64,000 nt of DNA from CAIVVT01 sp052145115 (GCA_052145115.1 JBKQPG010000102.1:1-64000); one strand, 5' to 3'; counted from the first letter of the stretch, positions 18,446 through 27,184 are shown. Translations and numbers: made by a program. The notes: a model not told the origin generated them from the letters alone.

Positions 18446-18723
18446 CTCATCTATCCTTTCGCATATCCTTTGTTGGCGACCGACATATTACCACTTGTGC
18501 GCCCGCATTCACATAACGATCGGCGCTCCGGGCGCGCATCAGCGGACGCCGGCGCTTCGAGTTACTGGCACAGCGCAGCGGAGCCCTGGCGGCCTTCTCA
18601 CCCCAAGACTGGCAGGAAGAGTCTCCGCCGCGATTGGCGGCTGGGGGCAGCGATGGCTCCAAGTCGTTGATCTACAATGCGGCGCGGACGGGGATGGCCT
18701 GACGGGTTTCTTGTACCAGTCGA

Positions 18724-18808
18724 TGGTGCGGACGGGGAGACTCGAACTCCCATGGGTTGCCCCGCCAGATCCTAAGTCTGGTGCGTCTGCCAGTTCCGCC
18801 ACGTCCGC
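18724..18808 (-). tRNA. tRNA-Leu (anticodon UAG)
   Basis: Read on the minus strand this is a complete 85-nt class II tRNA including an encoded CCA. The acceptor stem GCGGACG/CGTCCGC pairs perfectly. The anticodon stem-loop is CCAGA-CTTAGGA-TCTGG with anticodon TAG, the variable arm is long (GGGGCAACCC) and the T arm is GGGAG-TTCGAGT-CTCCC. It reads CUA/CUG codons. No integrase or attachment-site duplication is visible beside it. Confidence 0.95.
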
Positions 18809-18976
18809 TGGAGGGGACGTCTTCGAGTTTATCAGGGCTGGGACCATCTCTTCCAGGCTGCTGTAGCTCCGCATTTCCGCAAATGACAGGGCTCCCCGGA
18901 TCTGCGTTCATCACTCCTTTTCCACCCCATCACCTCCGCTTCGACGCGCCGGCGCGCACACCTCGGGCCTCGCGCT

Positions 18977-19414
18977 TCACATCTCGTCCACCGACACGGT
19001 CATCATCAGCCGCTGGTTCTTCTGCGCGGCCAGGCTGGCGTAGCCACGATCACATTGCAGGATGTGAGAGGTCACCCATTCCTTCAGGAATCTGACCAGC
19101 TCGGGGCTCACGGTCAAAGGCCCCGCGTCGAACAGCCGCCGCATGTGTCCGAGCTGGCTCAGGAGTTCCTGGTGCCTCTCCTTGTGACGTTCGAGATCTT
19201 CGTAGCCCAGCCGCTCCAGGTACGATTCCTCGAATACAAAATGATTCCGGACGTAATCCACCGTCGCGGCGAAAACCGCCTGCAGCTTCTGTTGCGGGCC
19301 GTCGCCCGCCTGCGCCTCGTGGAGCTGGTTGATCAGCCCGATCAAAGACCTGTGCTGCCGGTCGATCTCCCAAACCCCCACGCTGAACGCTGGCTCCCAA
19401 ACCAGAAATGCCAT
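18977..19414 (-). CDS. Bacteriohemerythrin
   Basis: A 145-residue single-domain hemerythrin that binds O2 at a non-haem diiron site. The ligand pattern is visible: the first His in DRQH near residue 20, HFVFEESYLE (His and Glu) near 63, HKERH near 80 and the C-terminal HILQCD (His and Asp). WEPAFSVGVWEID at the start is typical of bacteriohemerythrins. The ATG at 19414 is the start; the frame is open a further 37 residues upstream only because it reads into the palindromic repeat at 19475-19656. Possible roles are oxygen storage, sensing or delivery. It stands alone between the tRNA and the repeat. Confidence 0.93.
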   Translation of the reverse strand: MAFLVWEPAFSVGVWEIDRQHRSLIGLINQLHEAQAGDGPQQKLQAVFAATVDYVRNHFVFEESYLERLGYEDLERHKERHQELLSQLGHMRRLFDAGPLTVSPELVRFLKEWVTSHILQCDRGYASLAAQKNQRLMMTVSVDEM

Positions 19415-19474
19415 CTTCGATTCTCCTGCGCCGCTAGGGCACGCTTGAACAATCGGCACTCCCGCGACTTCCTT

Positions 19475-19656
19475 TAGCCCGGATGTTTCACCAACAATCG
19501 GCTGCGGCGCGCGATAGGGCCGCATCTACTTCGTTCCGCTCGGTCGCCGTCCTCGACGTAACGCCAAGTACGCCTGCGGGCGGCTCCCGTCGCGCGCCTT
19601 GTATCTGCAGCCCTCTCATCGCGCCTCGCTGCGATCGTGGTGAAACATCCGGGCTA
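19475..19656. repeat. Palindromic MITE-like repeat, full copy 4
   Basis: 182 bp, the best-preserved copy. The terminal inverted repeats are perfect over 19 bp: TAGCCCGGATGTTTCACCA and its complement. The inner arms are also roughly complementary (GGCGCGCGATAGGGCCGCATC against the GCGCGATGAGAGGGCTGCAG complement), so the whole element could fold into a long imperfect hairpin. It lies in the divergent spacer between the bacteriohemerythrin and ymdB genes. Confidence 0.9.
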
Positions 19657-19786
19657 GGCTGATCCGCGCGGAATGACGAGCCGGCCGGGGTGCATTTCGA
19701 AGCGCCTGCCCAGGCTGGAGGCCGGCCCCCGCGCCGGCCGGTCCCGCAACCGGGGCGATCTTCGCTAGCCTGTTAGAGGACCCCGC

Positions 19787-20563
19787 ATGAACATCCTGTT
19801 TATCGGCGATATCTTCGCCTCGTCCGGACGACGGATTGTCGAACAGCATTTGCAGCCTATCATCAGCGCGGAAAAGATCGGATTAGCGATCGCCAATGTT
19901 GAAAACGCGGCCGGCGGCTTCGGCGTCACGCCGGCCGTGGCGCAGGAGTTATTCGCCATGGGACTGGAGGTCCTGACCACCGGCAACCACGTCTGGGACA
20001 AGCGCGAGGTCTACGATTTCCTGCCCCGCGAGCCCCGCTTGCTGCGTCCGGCCAACTATGCCGAATCGCTGCCCGGCTCGGGCCTCTGGATCGGCCAGGC
20101 GCGCAACGGCGTATCCTGCGCCGTGATCAATCTCCAGGGCCGCGTCCAAATGGCGGCCATCGACGATCCGTTCCGCAAGGCCGACGAGCTGCTGCAGCGC
20201 ATCCCCGCCGCGGTGAAGGTTCGATTCGTGGACTTCCATGCCGAAGCGACCAGCGAGAAGGTCGCCATGGGCTGGTACCTGGACGGGCGTGTCTCGGCCG
20301 TCATCGGCACCCACACGCACATCCCTACGGCCGACACGCGCATTCTGACGGCCGGGACGGCCTACCAGACCGACTGCGGGATGACCGGCCCTTACGAGAG
20401 CGTCATCGGCGTGGAGCGCCAGACGGTGATCCACCGTTTCCTCACCCAGCTCCCGGTGCGCTTCGAGGCCGCCAAGGGCTGGGTCGAGTTGCACGCCGTC
20501 GTCATTGACGTGGATGAGGAGTCGGGCCGGGCGCGGGCCATTCGCCCGATCGTTGTGACTTAG
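19787..20563 (+). CDS. YmdB-family metallophosphodiesterase
   Basis: A 258-residue protein of the TIGR00282/YmdB family, a dimetal phosphodiesterase shown in Bacillus to act on 2',3'-cAMP. Family motifs are visible: MNILFIGDIFASSGRR at the N terminus (metal-binding Asp), ANVENAAGG near residue 38, TGNHVWD near 65, DFHAEATSEK near 150 and GTHTHIPTAD near 180. The length is normal and there is no signal peptide, so it is cytoplasmic. GAGGA lies about 8 nt before the ATG. In other bacteria the gene often lies beside rny; no such gene is in this window. Confidence 0.92.
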   Translation: MNILFIGDIFASSGRRIVEQHLQPIISAEKIGLAIANVENAAGGFGVTPAVAQELFAMGLEVLTTGNHVWDKREVYDFLPREPRLLRPANYAESLPGSGLWIGQARNGVSCAVINLQGRVQMAAIDDPFRKADELLQRIPAAVKVRFVDFHAEATSEKVAMGWYLDGRVSAVIGTHTHIPTADTRILTAGTAYQTDCGMTGPYESVIGVERQTVIHRFLTQLPVRFEAAKGWVELHAVVIDVDEESGRARAIRPIVVT

Positions 20564-20590
20564 ACCCGTTGGGACGCGGTCGCGGCCGCC

Positions 20591-21385
20591 TTAGCGCACC
20601 ACCAGCGGCCGCAACGGCCTCCAGTAAATATTGCGCACCGCCACCGGGCCGTGATCGCCCTGGATCATCAGCGAATTTTCCGCCGCCTCGGGGATCTCCA
20701 TGTGGGCCCGCGTGGGACCGTCAATCTCGACGTTCTCCTGGACCACAATGCCGTTGTACAACACGCGCAGGAATTTAGCGTTCGCGATCTTTTTTCCGCT
20801 GGCATCGAACCGCGGCGCCTGGAACCAGATCTGGTAACTCTGCCACCGCCCCGGCGGCAGCGACGCGTTCACCCGCGGCGCCGAGCCGCCCACGCCCTGT
20901 TCGTTGATCCAACGGTGATAGATGGCGCCGCCGTCGGATGACGTCATGGGCTGCGCCGAGCCGAAGCTGTCGAAGATCTGGCACTCATACAGGCTGTGCA
21001 TGTAGATGCCGGAGTTCGAGCCCTGGGCGAGCATGAATTCGAGATACAGTTCCATGTCGCCGAACTTCTGGTCGGTCACCAGGTCCGTGGTGCGGCCGCG
21101 CAGACTATTGATCATGCGGTCGCCCGGGCTCCCATGCGCCGTGAGGCTCTTGGGATTCAGCAACCGGTCGTAGAACACGGCCGCGGTGGTGAACCATTCG
21201 TTCTTCTGATTCGGGTCCCGGCCGTGCCAGCCGGTCAGGTCACGGCCATTGAACAACGCCGTCCAGCCCGGCTCGAGCATGTACGGCGCGTCGCCGTGCA
21301 GGTCGCCGTCCTGGATGGCCGAAGGGGCCTGGGCGAAGCATGCCATGGCGGTCAGGCTGAAGACACTGAGAACTCGTCGCAACAT
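20591..21385 (-). CDS. DUF1080 (3-keto-disaccharide hydrolase-type) protein, secreted
   Basis: A 264-residue secreted protein with a short signal peptide (MLRRVLSVFSLTAMACFAQ). A single DUF1080 domain fills the rest: PGWTALFNGRDLTGWHGRD, MELYLEFMLAQGSNSGIYMHSLYECQIFDSFG and IQGDHGPVAVRNIYWRPL are family hallmarks. Unlike the 310-residue relative at 10110-11042 it lacks an extra N-terminal beta domain. The predicted role is periplasmic cleavage or binding of keto-glycosides or related sugars. It converges with ymdB, with 27 bp between the ends. Confidence 0.88.
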   Translation of the reverse strand: MLRRVLSVFSLTAMACFAQAPSAIQDGDLHGDAPYMLEPGWTALFNGRDLTGWHGRDPNQKNEWFTTAAVFYDRLLNPKSLTAHGSPGDRMINSLRGRTTDLVTDQKFGDMELYLEFMLAQGSNSGIYMHSLYECQIFDSFGSAQPMTSSDGGAIYHRWINEQGVGGSAPRVNASLPPGRWQSYQIWFQAPRFDASGKKIANAKFLRVLYNGIVVQENVEIDGPTRAHMEIPEAAENSLMIQGDHGPVAVRNIYWRPLRPLVVR

Positions 21386-21465
21386 GCAGTCATTCTATGT
21401 GATGCCGGGTCACGGCGGAATCCATTGCCGCGGGGAATGTGCGGCCGGGCACGCCGCCGCGGCGC

Positions 21466-22512
21466 TCACGCGCCGGAAGGCTTTTTGGTCTTTTTGCCCT
21501 TCTTCGACGCCGGTTGGCCCGACCCTGCCGCGCGCCCTCGTTCCTCGGTGAATGAGAGGCTCGACCAGCCGCCGAGCTGGTGCGTCAGGCCCGTCCAATT
21601 CTCGCTCAGGGGACCCGCCTCGTATCCCGCCGCCTCGCCCGCCGCCAGCGCTTCCAGCGATTCCGGCGGCGCCAGCGCGGCCAGCCACACATGCGCTGCC
21701 GGGCCGGAGGCGCTGGTGCTGAGAGTGAGCAGCGGCACGCGCATTTCCTGGGCCTCTTTTTTCAAATCGGCCGTCAGGTCATCCGCCGCCAGGTCGAGTG
21801 TGACAAACCGGCCCGCCTCCGACAGCGTCGTCAACGCCGTGGCGGCCGCGGCCCCCGGAACCTGCACGGCCTTGAAAACGATCGATTCGCCCAGCAGCTT
21901 CAACACCATCGGCGCATCAATCTCTGTGAGCTTCAGCGCCAGATCGATGGCATGCTCTTCGGCCAGTGGAGCGATGCGCGCCAGCCGCACGGAGCGCTCC
22001 GCGGTGAGTTCCAGCACTTCGATCCGCAGCCGGTTGAAGCGCGCCCGCGCTAATTCCGTGAACAATTCACTCCATTCGCGCTCCGGACGGGCCAGCACTT
22101 CGTCGCTGCCCCGCAGTCGCGCCGAGCGGATTTCAAAACGTGGCGTCGCCTTCAGGGCCACCAGCGCCTTGCGCTCGCGCAACTGATCGGCAGCCTCCAG
22201 CAGACCGTACATCACGCCCCGGCGCGATCCGCCGCGAACAATCTGTCCCTGGATCTGAAAACCGTCCGCCGGCAGCACCAGCGAGTATTCCACTGCAACC
22301 TGGAACGAGCGCGGATTGAGGCCCCGCTCCTCGATCACGCGGTGCAACTCGGCCAGGCCGAAATCCACCGGCCCCTCGGCGCGAGCCGGCGCCGGCGCGA
22401 CAATCATGGGCCCGAGCAGCGCGGCCCAGGCAACCAATCCGCCCGCGCGCCACGCCCCTCGGCGCAGGTGACGCGCTGAGGTCGACGCCCGATCAGGCCA
22501 GGTCGTGCTCAA
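21466..22512 (-). CDS. Secreted protein with glycosidase N-domain-like fold, function unknown
   Basis: A 348-residue protein with a hydrophobic signal-type segment (residues about 22-46, ending PARAEG). Residues about 50-115 (FGLAELHRVIEERGL, YSLVLPADGF, GGSRRGVMYGLLEAADQLR) strongly resemble the small alpha/beta N-domain before the catalytic barrel in GH20 and GH67 enzymes. The following ~170 residues contain beta-alpha units (SEWSELFTELARARFNRLRIEVLEL) like the start of a TIM barrel, but no catalytic Asp-Glu pair is visible and the barrel seems too short. The C terminus is Lys-rich. It may be a degenerate glycosidase relative or a binding protein. No close family is recognised. Confidence 0.6.
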   Translation of the reverse strand: MSTTWPDRASTSARHLRRGAWRAGGLVAWAALLGPMIVAPAPARAEGPVDFGLAELHRVIEERGLNPRSFQVAVEYSLVLPADGFQIQGQIVRGGSRRGVMYGLLEAADQLRERKALVALKATPRFEIRSARLRGSDEVLARPEREWSELFTELARARFNRLRIEVLELTAERSVRLARIAPLAEEHAIDLALKLTEIDAPMVLKLLGESIVFKAVQVPGAAAATALTTLSEAGRFVTLDLAADDLTADLKKEAQEMRVPLLTLSTSASGPAAHVWLAALAPPESLEALAAGEAAGYEAGPLSENWTGLTHQLGGWSSLSFTEERGRAAGSGQPASKKGKKTKKPSGA

Positions 22513-22625
22513 TCGCCGTCTCCACCGAGCAAATGGTCGTCATAATTGACATCCGGGGTGGCGCCGCTGTTTCTCCCCATCGGCGGATGCGCGTTCTGCG
22601 TCTCAAATCTCCCTTTCCAGCGTTC

Positions 22626-23771
22626 CTACGCTTCGAAGTACTTCACCGGATCGGTCGACACTCGCTCCGCCAGGTCCATGACCGATTGAGAGAAGGCCGA
22701 CTCCGGCCGCCCCAGCACCAACGGCGCACCCGTCCCGCGCACCGCCAGCAGTTCCGCCGCCGGTGGTACCGTTCCTAAGAACCCGCATTCCACCCGCCGC
22801 ATAATCTCCTCCAGCGAAACGGATTGCACGAACGACAGGCGATTGACCACCAGCGCGCCCACCGATTTTTGAGCCGCGCTCCAGGACTCCACTAATGGCA
22901 AATGCACCAGCGCCGCTTCAAATGCCGCTCTTTCACGCTCCATCACCATCACCGTGTAGTTGGCCGCGTGGACCAGCGCGGCATTGGCGGCGTTGAACCG
23001 GGCCGGCAAATCGAGAATCACCACCTCCGCCAGGCTGGCCGCTCCCTTCAGGATCGGGACGGCTTTTTCAGCCTCCATCTGCGGGCTGAATTCATTCAAT
23101 GTCTGCGGTCCGAACAACACCTGCAGACCGGAGGGCAGCTTGACGACGCACTCCTGCACGTCCTGCGCGGTGATGCTCGCGGATTCGCTCAATCGCCTGA
23201 TCGTGCGCGTGGGCGTCACAATGAGCTGCGTGGAGAAAGTACCGTAATCGGAATGCATCTCGATGGCAATCACGGATTTTCCCAGCGCCAGCATCGCCGC
23301 CGCCATGTTCAACACCACCGTGGTTGTGCCCACCCCGCCCTTCGAGCCGATAAAGGCCAGCACGCGGGCCTGCCGCGGAGTCCTCGCCCTGTGGCGCTCC
23401 ACCGCAAAGCGCAGACGCCGGCTGAGATTCTCCGCGCTCACTTCGCCCCGCGTGAAATGCTCCTCCGCCCCGGCGCGCAGGCTCCGCAGCGCCAGCTCAT
23501 CGTCCTCCGAAGCCGTCAGCACCACCAATGCCGCCTCGGGCTGCTGCTGCTTCAATCGGGTGAGTGTCTCGAAACCCTTGCTGTCCGGCAGCTCCAGCTC
23601 CGCCACAATCACATCGAACGCCGTGCCGGCCAGCATTTCGAGCGCCCGCGCGAGGCTGCCGGCGCACTGCGCCCGGATGAGCGGAGCCTGCGATTTCTCC
23701 AGCTCCTCACGCAGACTCGCCGCGGATTTCTCCTCGCCGTGGACAAGCAGGACAGCCAGTTCGCTTTTCAT
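22626..23771 (-). CDS. CpaE-like protein: degenerate receiver plus MinD-type ATPase
   Basis: A 381-residue cytoplasmic protein. Residues 1-130 form a response-regulator receiver fold, but the phosphoacceptor Asp is replaced by Glu (VIVAELELPDSKG), the acidic pair is lost (LLVHGEEKS) and the conserved Lys is Arg (HFTRGE). It is therefore a pseudoreceiver. Residues about 135-381 are a ParA/MinD ATPase with deviant Walker A GSKGGVGTTT and Walker B VVILDLPA. The layout matches CpaE/TadZ proteins that localise type IV or Tad pili, but no pilus gene is nearby. It is paralogous to the protein at 44007-45260, which also carries Glu at the acceptor site. Confidence 0.85.
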   Translation of the reverse strand: MKSELAVLLVHGEEKSAASLREELEKSQAPLIRAQCAGSLARALEMLAGTAFDVIVAELELPDSKGFETLTRLKQQQPEAALVVLTASEDDELALRSLRAGAEEHFTRGEVSAENLSRRLRFAVERHRARTPRQARVLAFIGSKGGVGTTTVVLNMAAAMLALGKSVIAIEMHSDYGTFSTQLIVTPTRTIRRLSESASITAQDVQECVVKLPSGLQVLFGPQTLNEFSPQMEAEKAVPILKGAASLAEVVILDLPARFNAANAALVHAANYTVMVMERERAAFEAALVHLPLVESWSAAQKSVGALVVNRLSFVQSVSLEEIMRRVECGFLGTVPPAAELLAVRGTGAPLVLGRPESAFSQSVMDLAERVSTDPVKYFEA

Positions 23772-23861
23772 AATTTCCCCGCGACCGCCGGTGACAGCAC
23801 TCGCGCCGTCATTCTATTCGCATTGCCGCCGCGATTCAATTCGCCAACCCGCGCGCGATCC

Positions 23862-24467
23862 TCAATCGCCGCCCGGCGGCTCCTCCGCCTCTGCGCCGGA
23901 CCCCGCCCGGCCCAGCCGCCGCTTGCGCAGCGTGGCCCAGTCGGGAAACACGGGCGGATTCTCCAGCCATGTCCGCAGCCAGGTCGCCATCTCGATCTTT
24001 TCGGCGCGCTTTTCCGCGCCTGTCCGCGAATTGTGCGCGGCCAGTTCGGCGTGTTCCTTGGCCCGGATCACCACCGCCCGAATGGCCTGCCGTCGCGGCG
24101 CGTTCCCGGCCTCCTTGGCGGATTGATATTCGTGCAGCAACGTCTTCAGCGTGCTTTCCAGCCGCTCGTAGCTCTCCTGGCGGACGCCCTCCACCAGCGG
24201 GTCCAGCGCCAGGCCCGATTCCAGCAGCGCCGCGCGGCGCATCTGTTCCGAACAATCGGGGAACGCCGCGCCGAGCTCGACTGCCCGCGCCTCGCTCACG
24301 CGGCCCCATCCGCGCCCGGCCAGCCACGCCAGGATGCGTTGCTTCTTGCCCGGCTGCCGTCCCGCTCGCCCGGCCGGTTTGCCGGCAGGAGTCCGCTTCC
24401 CTCCGGCTGGCGGACTCTCATTTCCGCTTGCGGTGCCCACGACGATAGCTTGCCACGGCTTTCTCAT
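23862..24467 (-). CDS. Hypothetical protein downstream of mltG
   Basis: A protein of up to 201 residues with no family I recognise. The N-terminal ~45 residues are basic and low-complexity (Gly/Pro/Lys), and the remainder is amphipathic helix-rich (SYERLESTLKTLLHEYQSAKEAGNAPRRQAI, then EMATWLRTWLENPPVFPDW). Its composition is like a real cytoplasmic protein, unlike the Arg-rich alternative frames here. The ATG at 24467 would overlap the 3' end of mltG by 50 bp with no ribosome site; a GTG near 24440 is an alternative. It is probably the last gene of the ruvX-mltG transcript. Confidence 0.6.
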   Translation of the reverse strand: MRKPWQAIVVGTASGNESPPAGGKRTPAGKPAGRAGRQPGKKQRILAWLAGRGWGRVSEARAVELGAAFPDCSEQMRRAALLESGLALDPLVEGVRQESYERLESTLKTLLHEYQSAKEAGNAPRRQAIRAVVIRAKEHAELAAHNSRTGAEKRAEKIEMATWLRTWLENPPVFPDWATLRKRRLGRAGSGAEAEEPPGGD

Positions 24468-25416
24468 GGGTGTCGATGTCCTTGGAGAACGTGTGCGCGC
24501 CGCCCCCTCCCGGCGTGGCGACGAAATACAGGTCGTCGGTCACCAATGGATGCAGCGCGGCCCGCAGCGCGTCGCGCCCCGGGTTCGCAATCGGCCCCGG
24601 CGGCAATCCCGCGTGCTGGTACGTGTTGTAGCGGTTCTTGCTCTCCAGCTCCGAACGGTGGATGACGCCCTTCCAGCGCCCTTCCACGAGCGACGCATAC
24701 ACCACCGTCGGGTCGCAATCCAGTTTCATGCCGATCCGCAGCCGCGCCGCGTACACGCCGGCAATGCGCGGCCGCTCCTCGGCCAGGGCCGCTTCCTTCT
24801 CCACCATCGACGCCAGCGTCACGCTCGCATTCGGATCGCCGCTCGGCGGATCCAGCTCGCGCCACACCCGCCGGAATTGCGCCGTCATGGCCCGGCATAC
24901 GTCGCTCATCTCCACGTTGCGGCGAAACCGGTACGTGGCCGGGAACAGATAACCCTCCAGGCTCGGCGCATCCGGCGCCAGGTCGTGGATCAGGTCCGGC
25001 GAGCGCGCCTCGTCCAGAAACGCCCGGGCCGTTCCCAGTCCCGCCCGTTCCACCGCCGCCGCAATGTCGAAGACGTCGCTCCCCTCCGGCACCCGCACTT
25101 CGATCAGAAACACGTCCCCCGCCGCCAGCCGCGCCACCACTTCCGCCGGCGTGGCCGCCTCGGCGAATCGGTACTCGCCCGCCTGTGCCGGTTTTCCGGG
25201 CTTGGTCAGACGTGCCAGTTGGAACAGCCACGCTTTGCGCACCACGCCCGCCGCGCTCAGCTTCTCGCCGATGCTCCAGGAGGACGTCCCGTGCGGAATG
25301 TCCACGAACACTGGCTCGACGAAATCGGCGTAGCGGTCGTGGCGCACCATCCAGTGCAGCAGGCCCAGCGTCCCGGCCACGCCCGCCAGCACGATTGCCA
25401 GCACCAGTCGTCTCAC
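24418..25416 (-). CDS. mltG: Endolytic transglycosylase MltG
   Basis: A 332-residue inner-membrane lytic transglycosylase that cuts nascent peptidoglycan strands and sets glycan length. One N-terminal TM (LVLAIVLAGVAGTLGLLHWMV) is followed by a LysM-like region (IPHGTSSWSIGEKL) and the YceG domain, with SLEGYLFPATYRF, the catalytic Glu in LASMVEKEAAL, DCDPTVVYA, YNTYQHAGLPPGPIANPG and DDLYFVATPGGGGAHTFS. The start is the GTG at 25416, which overlaps the ruvX stop as GTGA, with GGAGGC upstream. A longer frame to 25530 lies inside ruvX and is rejected. Coupling to ruvX is common in bacteria. Confidence 0.95.
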   Translation of the reverse strand: MRRLVLAIVLAGVAGTLGLLHWMVRHDRYADFVEPVFVDIPHGTSSWSIGEKLSAAGVVRKAWLFQLARLTKPGKPAQAGEYRFAEAATPAEVVARLAAGDVFLIEVRVPEGSDVFDIAAAVERAGLGTARAFLDEARSPDLIHDLAPDAPSLEGYLFPATYRFRRNVEMSDVCRAMTAQFRRVWRELDPPSGDPNASVTLASMVEKEAALAEERPRIAGVYAARLRIGMKLDCDPTVVYASLVEGRWKGVIHRSELESKNRYNTYQHAGLPPGPIANPGRDALRAALHPLVTDDLYFVATPGGGGAHTFSKDIDTHEKAVASYRRGHRKRK

Positions 25417-25934
25417 TCCGCCTCCCCGCGTCCGGCCTGCACCGCTACATAGTCTTCCAGCACCAGCACCGCCGCCATCCGGTCCACCGCGCCCTTGCGC
25501 TTTTCCGCCAGCAGCTTTTTCAGGCTCCATCCGGCGTCCTTCATGCGCCCTTCGGCTTCCACCGATGTCAGCCGCTCGTCCTGGTAATGCACCGCCAGGC
25601 CGCTGGCCTGCTCCAGCCGTCCGCAGAACTCGCGCACCAGTTGCGCCTGCGGCCCCTCCGTGCCATCCATGTTCAACGGCAGGCCGGAGACGAACGCCGT
25701 CGCCCGCCGTTCCGCGGCCATGCGGCTGAGACGCGACAGGTCTTGCTCCCGCGTTTTGCGCGGCAGCGTGTCGAGGCCCCGCACCATGCCTTCCACGGCG
25801 TCGTAGAACGCGATTCCGATGCGCCGCTTCCCGATGTCCAGGCCCAGCAGCCGCGCCCCGCGCCGCTGGGCCGCGCCTGTTGGTGATGAAACATCCACGT
25901 CCTTAATTGTATCGGGCTGAACTTGGATTGACAC
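25413..25934 (-). CDS. ruvX: RuvX/YqgF Holliday-junction-resolvase-like nuclease
   Basis: A 173-residue YqgF-family protein of the RNase H fold, implicated in 16S rRNA 5'-end processing and nucleic-acid resolution. GLDIGKRRIGIAFYD carries the first catalytic Asp, SGLPLNMDGTEGPQA the middle motif and YQDERLTSVEAEGRM the Glu/Thr motif. The final VDRMAAVLVLEDYV motif is also present. The start is taken as GTG at 25934, giving an unusual ~28-residue N-terminal extension before the fold; a shorter start is possible. It forms an operon with mltG through a 4 bp overlap. Confidence 0.92.
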   Translation of the reverse strand: MSIQVQPDTIKDVDVSSPTGAAQRRGARLLGLDIGKRRIGIAFYDAVEGMVRGLDTLPRKTREQDLSRLSRMAAERRATAFVSGLPLNMDGTEGPQAQLVREFCGRLEQASGLAVHYQDERLTSVEAEGRMKDAGWSLKKLLAEKRKGAVDRMAAVLVLEDYVAVQAGRGEAE

Positions 25935-25949
25935 ACCGGCGCAGCCGCT

Positions 25950-27092
25950 CTACTGCCGCTCCGCGCCGCCCTTCATCATTTTCGGCAGCCGCGGCCCCAA
26001 GCTCTGGAAGTACTCGATCAGCTTCGGCATGAATGCTTCCAGCGTCGGGTACGTCGCCCGCTCGCGTTCGTACTCGCCCAACAGGTCATACAGTTCCTGC
26101 GCCCAGAAAAAGGAATTCATCGTGTCGGCCTGGATTGCGCGCCGTGCCGCCGCCTCGCCGCCGTGCGCCAGCACGTAGCGCGCCACGCACGCCCGCACCA
26201 GGCTCTCGTACAGCACGATCCGCGGGTCGCCATACGCCTGCGCCCGCATCGCTCCCGCCACCGGGACAAATATCCTCGCCGCCGCCGGGCTCAACTCCCG
26301 GCTATGAGCATCGATCAGCGGATTCGCATACGAATGCACGAACTCATGCACCAGCACGTCTCTCATCTCCGGACCGAACACCGGGGCCCCTGCGCCGTCC
26401 ACGTTCCACACGCCCAGAATGGCGTACATCTCCTCCACGCCGTCCGCGCCGCGGAACTTCGAGCCATAGTTGCTCCGCCCGTTGACCAGCGCCGCGACGA
26501 CAATAAACCGCGCGCCCGCCTGCCCCCCGAAGAACCTGCCAAACCAGGCCTGGTCGAGCGCCGACTCCGCAAATGTTTTCAAACGCCGGCTGGCGGTCTC
26601 GTACAGCGGCTTCTGCGATTGAACAAATTCGAAATACCTCGTTTCGGCCACAAATCGGCGCGCCGCTTCCAGAAACCGCCGCGCCTCGCCCCCGTGCCAG
26701 CGCTGATCCAGCAGAATCCCCGGCTGGTCCAGCGGCATGCGCTCGGCCAGCGTCTCGATGTTGGTGACGTGCACCGCCAGGCTCATCACCGCATCGTAGG
26801 CAACCCCGTCCTTTCTCCGCAGCTCGCGCGCCAGCCGCACCGCCTCGTGGTCTCGGAATTCCTTGAAATGCGCGTCGATGGCCGCTTCATAGCCTGGTAT
26901 CGCGCCTTGCGAGTACTCCGGACTGCCGGCCAGGTGAAAAATGATGCTCAGCAATTCGACGCGCTGGTCGGTCCCCGTTTCCAGCCCCTGCGCTCTCCCC
27001 AGCGCGGCCATCCCGCACAAGGCCATCACCGCCAACAAATAACGGAACCGTCTGTTGCGCGCCATGGATTCCATTGCCCTGCATTCGATCAT
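25950..27092 (-). CDS. Secreted HEXXH metalloprotease-like protein (DUF4932 type)
   Basis: A 380-residue secreted protein. A signal peptide (RYLLAVMALCGMAALGRAQ) is followed by a mostly helical body. HEFVHSYANPLID near residue 255 is a zinc HEXXH motif of the kind found in DUF4932 proteins, so zinc-dependent peptidase activity is likely. The start is the ATG at 27092 with GAGGG just upstream; two more ATGs follow within 30 bp. The frame open further upstream lies in the promoter region of the divergent peptidase gene. It sits 15 bp downstream of the ruvX start, in the same direction. Substrate unknown. Confidence 0.75.
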   Translation of the reverse strand: MIECRAMESMARNRRFRYLLAVMALCGMAALGRAQGLETGTDQRVELLSIIFHLAGSPEYSQGAIPGYEAAIDAHFKEFRDHEAVRLARELRRKDGVAYDAVMSLAVHVTNIETLAERMPLDQPGILLDQRWHGGEARRFLEAARRFVAETRYFEFVQSQKPLYETASRRLKTFAESALDQAWFGRFFGGQAGARFIVVAALVNGRSNYGSKFRGADGVEEMYAILGVWNVDGAGAPVFGPEMRDVLVHEFVHSYANPLIDAHSRELSPAAARIFVPVAGAMRAQAYGDPRIVLYESLVRACVARYVLAHGGEAAARRAIQADTMNSFFWAQELYDLLGEYERERATYPTLEAFMPKLIEYFQSLGPRLPKMMKGGAERQ

Positions 27093-27184
27093 CCCACCCT
27101 CTTGCGCACCCTCTTGCCCGCTCCGCGCGCGGCCTGCTCCTCGCCCGCTCCGCGGACATCGCCCCGCCGCTGGAGGGTATTCTA

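Noticed and set aside
18724..18808. tRNA-Leu as an integration site
   Set aside because: No integrase, direct repeat of the tRNA 3' end or foreign gene block is found next to it.
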